Assembly (NCBI GenBank): GCA_027485405.1
Contig: JAIXRB010000187.1
Location: forward strand, 1-37,026
Direction of reading: 5' to 3'
DNA: 37,026 bases
Source of the DNA: Leptospiraceae bacterium
Lineage (GTDB): Bacteria; Spirochaetota; Leptospiria; Leptospirales; Leptospiraceae
Shown here: positions 30,038 through 37,026 of the stretch, piece after piece
Position numbering within the stretch: the stretch's first letter is position 1
Layout: every line of letters begins with the position of its first letter
The notes under the pieces: model-generated
Database searches by the model: none
Seen by the model: the letters and a program-made list of their open reading frames with translations, nothing else
Told to the model about the DNA's origin: nothing
Position numbers and translations under genes: made by a program

Positions 30038-31340
30038 CCTTAGACTCTATATACGAACGCATAGCTTTTGCTAAACTAACGAAAATCTCATCGAATTTCG
30101 CTTCATCCTCTTCCAATAAAGTGACACGATACCCTTGTAGATCACAACAAAAGGAACTCAAAGGAACAACGCAGATTCCAGTAGAAGCAAGTAGCTGTAA
30201 GACAAACCTTCGGTCGGGAGCAGAAGAAGCCAGAAGTGGCTTTATGTAATCCTCAACTTGGCTGTTTGAAATGGGCAGACTCATAGAATCGTCCAGAGTA
30301 CCAGGCTCAAAAAACACAGTGAGATAAAACGCTCCTTTTGGACAGATAACCTTTACTCCTGGGATCCCAGAAAGAGCCTTGGTTCCTCTTTCGGCTCGAC
30401 TCTTGAATTTTGCATTTCTTCTTTTTAAATGAGGTAGAAATTCGGGATGAGAATAGACCCTGGGAATAGACATTTGAGGAAGAGTGGTTGAGCAAACTTC
30501 CAACATCTTCGCATCTAACAAAGTTTTGATGTATCGATCAAACATAGGGTCTTTTTTGCGATTGAAAACTTCAATCCAACCACACCTTGCCCCAGGCCAT
30601 GGAAATTCTTTAGAGATGGAGCGAAGGGCAATGCCTGCCACTCGATCCCCTATCACTTCTGATAGATGGATGCTACCGAATTCGGAGTAATTGACATGGG
30701 CATACGTTTCATCACAAATCAGCATTGTATCATACTTTTCGCAGATTCTAACAATCTCAGATATTATTTCTTTCGAGTACACTGCACCCGTTGGATTGTC
30801 TGGATTTATCAGTAAAATGCCCGCTATACTGTCATTGTATTTTACTTTGTTTTCAATGTCTTGGATGTCCGGCATCCAATCCTTGTCTGGATTTAAATTG
30901 TATGTTAGATGTTCGTATCCGGAATGGGCGGCTTCCGCCGAGGATAGAGTCGAGTAAGCAGGTGAGGGACCAAGGACCCTAGCTTCTCTTCGCATGAATC
31001 CGAAGATTTTTCCAATGGCGTCTCCCAGTCCATTGAAGAAAAAGATGTCTTCATGGGTGATTTGAGCACCACCTCTTTCGTTCACTTTGGTGGCTAAAAA
31101 TCGCCGGGTGTCTTCATCGCCTTGGGTTGCCGTGTATGCCCAAGATTTGTTTTCAGCAACCAAACCTTGCACAATCTCCTTCATCCAACCTGGGATTTGC
31201 TCCCCTTTTTGGATTGGGTCACCAATGTTTTCCCAAATGATAGGAACCCCATGGCTCTGGATGGTTTTTGCGATAGAAACGATCTGTCTTATTTCGTAAA
31301 TAAGAGCATCCGCTCCGGAATAAACTATATTTCGTCTCAA
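30018..31340 (-). CDS. Class I/II PLP-dependent aminotransferase
   Basis: This 440-aa cytoplasmic enzyme has NPDNPTG at 179-185, the PLP-ring Asp210 in ICDETYAHV, PLP lysine 244 in RSISKEFPWPGARCGW and a distal Arg in FVLQLLASTGICVVPLSSF-type context near the C-terminus. The closest general type is the AspAT/AlaAT-like fold I group; the substrate cannot be given. The start is TTG at 31340, one base after the htrA stop. Its 3' end contains the murI start. With htrA, murI and purM it forms a close-packed minus-strand group. Confidence 0.92.
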   Translation of the reverse strand: MRRNIVYSGADALIYEIRQIVSIAKTIQSHGVPIIWENIGDPIQKGEQIPGWMKEIVQGLVAENKSWAYTATQGDEDTRRFLATKVNERGGAQITHEDIFFFNGLGDAIGKIFGFMRREARVLGPSPAYSTLSSAEAAHSGYEHLTYNLNPDKDWMPDIQDIENKVKYNDSIAGILLINPDNPTGAVYSKEIISEIVRICEKYDTMLICDETYAHVNYSEFGSIHLSEVIGDRVAGIALRSISKEFPWPGARCGWIEVFNRKKDPMFDRYIKTLLDAKMLEVCSTTLPQMSIPRVYSHPEFLPHLKRRNAKFKSRAERGTKALSGIPGVKVICPKGAFYLTVFFEPGTLDDSMSLPISNSQVEDYIKPLLASSAPDRRFVLQLLASTGICVVPLSSFCCDLQGYRVTLLEEDEAKFDEIFVSLAKAMRSYIESKVEGRTH

Positions 31341-31341
31341 A

Positions 31342-32448
31342 TCATTTTTCCAAAGGCACTGATATTTCCATCTCTTCGGAATCCCGAATTAGCTTCAACC
31401 GTAAGACTCCTCCGAGCCCGACCAGGCCAACCTGTTCCCTTAAATCGTTTGTATTTCTGATTCTAGTTCCATTTGCCGTTTGGATAAAATCTAGTTTTTT
31501 TAGATTGTAGCGGTGAGCTGAAGAATTGGGCTCAATTTCATAAACCAAAACTCCCACTGCCGAAAACGGAATTCCCAAAAACCGTCTGTGGTCTGGATTG
31601 GGAACTGTTGCCATAACTCCAAGAACTGCTGGTCGAATGTTTTGCCCGACGTTTTGCTCAATTTGTTTTAAGACTTTTTTTGCATAATTGATAGGGATAG
31701 CAAAGCCAATCCCGTTGCTTTGGCCAGAAGCGGAACGGATCATTCGATTGATTCCGATCACTTCTCCATAGATGTTTAAAAGGGGACCGCCGCTGGAACC
31801 AGGGTTCATTGCGGTATCAGTTTGGATATGGGTCTGCCCAGTCTCGTCTAAGTCTTCCCGAGATTTGGTAGAAACAACGCCTAGAGTAAAGGTCTTTTCC
31901 AAGCCGTAGGGCGAGCCCACTGCAATTGCCCAATCCCCCACTTCAATTTCGTCTGAGTTGCCCAGGGTTGCCGCCTTTAGCGGAGCGGAAGTCGGGATTT
32001 TGAGTAAGGCTATGTCTGCTCTTTCATGGCTCCCCATATAACGCGCTGGATAGATTCGATCTCCAGGTAAAATGACTTCGATGATTTCCGCATCTTTAAT
32101 GACATGGTAGTTTGTTAGCACGAATCCCCGTTCATCGATGATAAACCCACTTCCCAAAGAAGATACCCATTCATCTTTGTTTTTGCCAAAAGCATACGGA
32201 TCAAATAGCATTTCCGTTTTCTTTGTTCGAATGCTCACAACAAATTCTTGTGAGACTCTGTAAACGTTTCTAAAGGAATTTTGTAGTTGTACAGCTCCTG
32301 TTTGACGACTTGCTGAAATGGGGCGTGAGGGTCCCAAGATTTTACCAACTGAGGCTCGGATTTCCGGGAAAAAAACGACTACAAGTAAAAGGAAAACAAG
32401 GAGAAAGTTGAAGTAGACGACTTTGGGAATAGGATTCTTTCTATCCAT
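31342..32448 (-). CDS. HtrA/DegS-like serine protease with one PDZ domain
   Basis: The protein has 368 residues. An N-terminal membrane anchor (about 11-28) is followed by a trypsin-like domain with the complete catalytic triad: H115 (TNYHVI), D145 (ADIALLK) and S219 in NPGSSGGP (the usual NSGNSGGP motif region). The C-terminal 85 residues form a single PDZ domain (LGIPFSAVGVLVYEIEPNSSA split across it). One PDZ and a retained anchor suggest a DegS/HtrA-like envelope quality-control protease rather than two-PDZ DegP. It is divergent from the aminopeptidase-like gene, with 41 bases between the starts. Confidence 0.94.
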   Translation of the reverse strand: MDRKNPIPKVVYFNFLLVFLLLVVVFFPEIRASVGKILGPSRPISASRQTGAVQLQNSFRNVYRVSQEFVVSIRTKKTEMLFDPYAFGKNKDEWVSSLGSGFIIDERGFVLTNYHVIKDAEIIEVILPGDRIYPARYMGSHERADIALLKIPTSAPLKAATLGNSDEIEVGDWAIAVGSPYGLEKTFTLGVVSTKSREDLDETGQTHIQTDTAMNPGSSGGPLLNIYGEVIGINRMIRSASGQSNGIGFAIPINYAKKVLKQIEQNVGQNIRPAVLGVMATVPNPDHRRFLGIPFSAVGVLVYEIEPNSSAHRYNLKKLDFIQTANGTRIRNTNDLREQVGLVGLGGVLRLKLIRDSEEMEISVPLEK

Positions 32449-32489
32449 AAGTTGTGTTTCCAGAGTATTCAGTCTTTCTTACCTGTCCA

Positions 32490-33545
32490 ATGAAAAAGAA
32501 ATGGGTTTTTTACAGTGCCATTTTGTTCTTTGGTTTGTTCTTCCAAAATTGCATCTCGTATATGTTCGGCTTGGGAAAGGAGCAAATTTCGATTTTACGA
32601 AACCGACAAAAAATCGAACAGGTTTTACTCTCTCCTGAGACAACTGCCTTAGAAAAAGAGAAACTTTCCCTAGTGCAAAAAGCCAGAATCTTTGCCATCG
32701 AAGAATTGAAACTAAATGAAAAGGGAGGCTTTGTTTACTATTCAAAGCTAGACCGAGACCAAATTGGATGGAATGTAAGTGCCTCTCTTCCTTTGAAATT
32801 TGAATCCCATACTTGGTGGTTTCCCATAGCGGGAACAGTTCCCTACAAGGGATTCTTTGATAAGAAATCTGCTGAGGAATGTGAAGAAGAGTTAAAAGAA
32901 AAGGGTCTGGACACGAGAATTCGTATAACAGGCGGATATTCGACGCTTGGTTGGTTTTCAGATCCGATTTTTTCTCCACAATTGAACTATGACAATGCTC
33001 ATTTAGTCGGGCTAGTCTTCCATGAAATGGCGCATGCCACAGTCTATCTACCTGGAGATTCTACTTTGAACGAATCCTATGCTAGCTTTGTGGAAGAAAA
33101 GGGAATTCAGCAGTTCTATCATTCCAAATCGGATGAAGAGACTTTAGAAAAACTGAAATTAGAGAAACAAAACAAGGCAAAGACCCTACTCCTTTTGAAA
33201 AAATACGCAGTAGGCTTAAATGAAATTTACAATAGTTCGCTCTCGACCGAGGAAAAATCAACAGCAAAGAAAAGAACAATAGATGAATTCAAATTAGAGG
33301 CCATTCGACTTGGGTTTGTCACTGAGGAATTGAAATCTAAATTTTTAAACAAAGACTGGAACAACGAAGATTTTTTAGGCGCGTTTCGTTACAATTCATT
33401 TGAGTCTGACTTTGAAGAGCTTTGGTTGAGGTCCAACAAAGACTTCTCAGTTTTTCATTCGCTAGTGAAAGATACCTTTTCTCTGAGCCCAGAAGAAAGA
33501 GATAAAATTCTAAAGATAAAGAAAACTAGTCCACAAGAAAAGTAG
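32490..33545 (+). CDS. Aminopeptidase-family (PF10023-like) lipoprotein
   Basis: The protein has 351 residues. The signal sequence ends LFFQNC (Cys21, lipobox). It has HEMAH (178-182) followed by NESYASFVEEKG (194-205), where E195 is the likely third zinc ligand. The spacing HEMAHATVYLPGDSTLNES is the signature of the predicted bacterial aminopeptidase family (DUF2265/PF10023). After about residue 215 it is helical and charged. The ATG at 32490 is chosen over an in-frame GTG at 32454 because it places the signal at the very N-terminus. It ends 20 bases inside the convergent CHAT-like gene. Confidence 0.9.
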   Translation: MKKKWVFYSAILFFGLFFQNCISYMFGLGKEQISILRNRQKIEQVLLSPETTALEKEKLSLVQKARIFAIEELKLNEKGGFVYYSKLDRDQIGWNVSASLPLKFESHTWWFPIAGTVPYKGFFDKKSAEECEEELKEKGLDTRIRITGGYSTLGWFSDPIFSPQLNYDNAHLVGLVFHEMAHATVYLPGDSTLNESYASFVEEKGIQQFYHSKSDEETLEKLKLEKQNKAKTLLLLKKYAVGLNEIYNSSLSTEEKSTAKKRTIDEFKLEAIRLGFVTEELKSKFLNKDWNNEDFLGAFRYNSFESDFEELWLRSNKDFSVFHSLVKDTFSLSPEERDKILKIKKTSPQEK

Positions 33546-36500
33546 ACGTATACAACCTAAGACCTACCCAGTAGCGATCTTCAAAGTTTCGAGCCTTTGC
33601 TGACTGCTTGCCCTCTTCAAATCTTTGCAAGAGGTAAGGCGACGGTGAAAGAAAAAAGCTCTTTGCAAAGTCAACGGAATGCAATCCTGCCTGGTAGCCT
33701 GAATGAATTCCATAAAGTCCCTTATTCAATTTAGAAAGGCAATAAGACCAGTTTCCATAATCGTAGGGATTGGATCCCTTCTCACCCAATCTAGAATTTC
33801 CGTAAATGACTACTTTTGTTGACTTGCTTTGAACTTCTTTGCAAACAGGATCTCCACCCAACGCCAAATAGGCTCCTCGCTCTAAGTGCAAAGCATTGAA
33901 ATTGAGTTGATAAGCCCTTTCCCCTTTCTCAGCTTTTATCTCGCGTCCAACTAAATCTAAGACCACTTTCTCAGAAGCGGAAAGCTGGCCTTCACCTACC
34001 TCAATGGCAGGAGATCCCTGGTTTAAGAAATCTTTTTTGGGAATTGAATTGTTTTCTAATAAAGTGCTAGGTGAAGAAACAAAGTAAACCTCAGTTTCTA
34101 AAGGAAAAGAAACTGGGAAAGATGCATAGGCTCCCGTTAGATGCAAATAATGACGCTTTCCTTTTGCTAATCTTAGTTGGTTTCGCAACCGATCGGAAAG
34201 AGAGTCTCGAGCCAAAGTATGAATGCCACCTGAAAAAATATTGGAGACATACTGATAAAAATCTTTCTTAACCAGCTTCTGATCAGAGAAAAGTTCCCTC
34301 CCCTGCGATTTCCCTTTTGAAAACGAAAGGTACATAGCCTTGGAACCTAACTCTACTACTGTTGAAAGTTCTTGGTTCTCCGGGATTTTGGCTTTTAAGT
34401 TTTCAGCATATTCTTTGAAAACAGGAATTGGGCGACTTCCCATGGCATCTCCCCAGAAACGAGATTGGAAATTTCGGAAGAGTTCTCTTGCCATTGCCAC
34501 ATCATAAAAAACTTCTGATTTGTTTTTCATTAAACTTTGATTCAAGTAATGATAAAACAAAAACTCCCATTCTTCTCTCTCTCGGGGGCTAATTCCAGTT
34601 TTCCATTTGGTCTTTGCATGCTTTCCAAGTTGCTTAATGAAAAGAGTTGGGTCGGATACCAAAGCAAAGTTCCAGATATCTTCTACATTGCCATTTTTCA
34701 CTGAATCTTCATTGTTTAAGTAAGAAACCTTTTTGTTTAAATCCAGCCATAGATCGTTCAACACTGGATTCTGTTCTAGTTTTTTAAAGTCAGGCAAGTT
34801 ACTTTTCTTTCGAAAATCGGAAGATAGTTCCTGGTTTCCGAGTAATAGCTGTTTTCTTGCTAACTCAAGCTTCATACCAATAGCCCGGCTTTCAAAGCCA
34901 TCTAACTCTTCCTGTTTGGCAAGAAGCTCTATGAGAGCAGAAACTTCGTTTTCTTTTTGCAAATACAAAGATTCGGATAAAATATAAAAAAGCAAAGAAC
35001 GATTGAGTGAAGACAACTTAGACAATACAGAATCCCCTGTAGTTAAGTATTCTGGAGTCAAACTCAAAGGTTCAAAAGTTTTTACAGTTTCCCAATTCTT
35101 CCAGTTTTGGTATATCTTCAGTCGATAGTCGTCATAAATCGAATCGGCATATCCAAATTTTGTAAACTCTCTTGCCCCAATTTTCGAATCAAACTCGGCC
35201 CAATCTTTGCGAAATCCCAGACTATAGGTTGAAGTAGATTTTAAATTGCTATTGTAAATGTCCCCATCGCCAAATAAAAATGCTTTGTGAAAAAGAATCT
35301 CTAATTCTCGATTTTTAATTATATTCTTTTCTTTTTGAGTTTTCGCAAAGGATTCTGCCTCATGATTGCTTTGCAGAGCATCAGAGAACATTAGGTTTTG
35401 AATAAATAAAGAACCTATTCTTTGGTTTCTAAGTATTGGATCTTCTTCGGTTTCTAAAAGTTTGGTACTGAGAAAGGCAGTTTGCCAGTTTGTTAGATTG
35501 CCTTGGCGCATTTGCTCGTAGAATCGAACAGCAGAAAGATATTTCTCTTTCTCCTCACCTTCAAAACCTACTTCAATTTTATTGCACTTATCTGCATTGG
35601 ATTTGTTTCGATTCATGTAGCAGGATACATAGTATGAGTAAAGTATCTTATTCTTGGTTTTTGAATCATTGGATTCATTTAAGAGTGGTAAGAATGCTTC
35701 TTTGGAAGAAATTTCTGGATACAGTTGAAGTTTGATCTGTGACATACGAATTTTATATGTCCAATAATTCTCATCCGATGGTTCCAAATAAGTAGTGGCG
35801 GCATAAAACTTTGAAAAAGCTTGTTGCCATTCTCGGGACTTTTCAAAACTTTTAGCTTCCTTAGCCAAAGATTCTGCAATTTTTAAATCTTTCTTTTGCT
35901 GTAACTTGGGTTCCCAAGATCCAATTACTAAAGCTTCGCCTTTTCCAGTTAAACTTTCAATTTCGGATTTACTTACTTCAGCCGTGAGAGTTTCCTTAGA
36001 TTTAGAAAGGAGGACAAGATTTTGGATTTGGCTGGAACGAAGTACTTGGAATTGGGCTCCAATAAGATGCCAATCCATAGGTTTTTCAATCCAAGATTCT
36101 TTTCCAATCACAGCGGAAATCTCACTTCCAGGAGAAATAAATAGTTCGCGCAAAGGCAAATTTTCAGACAAATCGTCTGCAAAGATATTGGCTTCAATGG
36201 GATATGCTGTTTTAGAAACCAAAACATCAGAATCGAATAGACGAACACGATTTAGTTTCTTTTCTTTTTCTAAAACAATCTGCTTATTCCATGCTCGTTC
36301 TTTCTTTTCTTGGTACATCTCAGAATGAGAATGATCAAAGAGGAAGGTTACCGTTTTGCCTGATGAATTGAGATGTTTTTGCCAATCCTTCGCCGAATCG
36401 ATGGTAAAGGACTGACCCATTCCTTGTAATTGAACAGAAGATTCGGAGTTTGGCAGGGGGCAAGAATCCTTCGTTAAAGGCTTTAAACAGATTCGGGATA

Positions 36501-37026
36501 CCATTTTACTAGCTACTACCTGAAGGAGAACGATTCGATCTGGTCCTTCGATAACACCTAGCCACTGGTTTGAGAATTCATTTGGTTGCCATTTCTTAGC
36601 TGTCAAAGGCGAAAAGAAATGGGATTTGTCTGGATTGATTTTTCTAAATTCGAAAGTCAGCCTCTCCAAGTTCTTCATTTCATCTTTCAATCGATTTGCC
36701 AAACCAATTGATTTTTCTCTATTTAGGTTCTTATCTTCCCAGTTTTGGTAAAGCTTTCGAATGTTCCGATACGACAATTTGATGTCTAGATACAAAAGAT
36801 TTAACTTTGAATCCGAGAATTCAAATTGTGCCTGCATGGCGTCCCGGAAGAGCTCTACATCCCTTTTTTCTTCCCAAAGTGTTACTGATTTTTCCCAAGC
36901 ATTTTTGTATCCGTAGAACTCAGCCATTGTGTCGTAAAAACCTTGTAAGTTTGTTCGTTTGGCGTAAAGTCGAATGAAAATTTGGTCCTTCCAAATTCTC
37001 TCAATTTCTGATACTACTTTTTCAAT
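33526..37026 (-). CDS. Partial very large helical protein with degenerate CHAT-like C-terminus
   Basis: 1166 residues are visible and the frame runs off the right edge, so the N-terminus is missing and the full length is unknown. Most of it is helical and charged, with irregular TPR-like pairs from about residue 390 to 880 (visible numbering). The last 230 residues resemble a CHAT (caspase-HetF-associated) domain: HYLHLTGAYASFPVSF, then VYFVSSPSTLL, then a stretch ending YWVGLRLYTST, in the order and spacing of that fold. The place of the catalytic His-Gly and Cys motifs is taken by LHLERGAYLALGG and VVIYGNSRLG; the cysteine position appears to be Asn, so it is probably a non-catalytic CHAT. 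TPR-CHAT proteins are often signalling or defence scaffolds. No partner is visible. Confidence 0.72.
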   Translation of the reverse strand: MEKVVSEIERIWKDQIFIRLYAKRTNLQGFYDTMAEFYGYKNAWEKSVTLWEEKRDVELFRDAMQAQFEFSDSKLNLLYLDIKLSYRNIRKLYQNWEDKNLNREKSIGLANRLKDEMKNLERLTFEFRKINPDKSHFFSPLTAKKWQPNEFSNQWLGVIEGPDRIVLLQVVASKMVSRICLKPLTKDSCPLPNSESSVQLQGMGQSFTIDSAKDWQKHLNSSGKTVTFLFDHSHSEMYQEKKERAWNKQIVLEKEKKLNRVRLFDSDVLVSKTAYPIEANIFADDLSENLPLRELFISPGSEISAVIGKESWIEKPMDWHLIGAQFQVLRSSQIQNLVLLSKSKETLTAEVSKSEIESLTGKGEALVIGSWEPKLQQKKDLKIAESLAKEAKSFEKSREWQQAFSKFYAATTYLEPSDENYWTYKIRMSQIKLQLYPEISSKEAFLPLLNESNDSKTKNKILYSYYVSCYMNRNKSNADKCNKIEVGFEGEEKEKYLSAVRFYEQMRQGNLTNWQTAFLSTKLLETEEDPILRNQRIGSLFIQNLMFSDALQSNHEAESFAKTQKEKNIIKNRELEILFHKAFLFGDGDIYNSNLKSTSTYSLGFRKDWAEFDSKIGAREFTKFGYADSIYDDYRLKIYQNWKNWETVKTFEPLSLTPEYLTTGDSVLSKLSSLNRSLLFYILSESLYLQKENEVSALIELLAKQEELDGFESRAIGMKLELARKQLLLGNQELSSDFRKKSNLPDFKKLEQNPVLNDLWLDLNKKVSYLNNEDSVKNGNVEDIWNFALVSDPTLFIKQLGKHAKTKWKTGISPREREEWEFLFYHYLNQSLMKNKSEVFYDVAMARELFRNFQSRFWGDAMGSRPIPVFKEYAENLKAKIPENQELSTVVELGSKAMYLSFSKGKSQGRELFSDQKLVKKDFYQYVSNIFSGGIHTLARDSLSDRLRNQLRLAKGKRHYLHLTGAYASFPVSFPLETEVYFVSSPSTLLENNSIPKKDFLNQGSPAIEVGEGQLSASEKVVLDLVGREIKAEKGERAYQLNFNALHLERGAYLALGGDPVCKEVQSKSTKVVIYGNSRLGEKGSNPYDYGNWSYCLSKLNKGLYGIHSGYQAGLHSVDFAKSFFLSPSPYLLQRFEEGKQSAKARNFEDRYWVGLRLYTSTFLVD

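Noticed and set aside
1..37026. CRISPR array, insertion sequence or prophage
   Set aside because: No regularly spaced direct repeats, transposase, integrase or phage structural genes were seen on reading both strands.

Overview
The window looks like chromosomal DNA of a spirochaete of the Leptospira group, probably a free-living one. This is inferred from AT-rich base composition judged by eye, many secreted proteins with relaxed spirochaetal lipoboxes, frequent TTG/GTG starts, and the mix of gene families. It was not tested by any search. No rRNA, complete tRNA, insertion sequence, prophage or CRISPR array was found. Both window edges cut through genes.

Layout. 1-967 (-) is a partial membrane subunit of the complex-I/Mrp/HyfB antiporter family. 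1017-4162 (+) is a LolD/MacB-type ABC exporter pair, followed by an unrecognised protein (4207-5109). 5112-6416 (-) holds a membrane protein and pyrE. 6505-7479 (-) is a di-haem cytochrome c peroxidase lipoprotein with a clear terminator. Facing it across a regulatory region is a small PilZ protein (7763-8101) behind a near-perfect sigma-54 promoter. An OTC-like carbamoyltransferase (8192-9115), a secreted HEIFH protein (9127-10566) and an SRPBCC protein (10693-11217) follow.

11254-16772 (-) is a compact run that looks like one operon: a 72-aa protein, a ferric-reductase-like b-haem/flavin protein, a secreted cytochrome-b5-like protein, a YHYH-domain lipoprotein, a MORN-repeat lipoprotein, an Sco copper chaperone and an SDR-DUF2867 protein. 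It reads as an envelope redox/metal module and is the most interesting locus here. An SDR enzyme and a likely outer-membrane protein (16958-19589, +) lie beyond it.

19586-27170 (-) is a second long co-directional run: a small secreted protein, a HEAT-repeat protein, a single-domain response regulator, glycogen phosphorylase, a DUF192 lipoprotein, an enoyl-CoA hydratase, a membrane-bound SpoIIE/PP2C phosphatase and a small secreted protein. After a HEFGH lipoprotein (27190-28212, +) come purM, murI, a class I/II aminotransferase and an HtrA protease (28244-32448, -), partly translationally coupled. The last two are an HEMAH aminopeptidase-family lipoprotein (32490-33545, +) and the C-terminal 1166 residues of a very large protein with a degenerate CHAT-like end (33526-37026, -).
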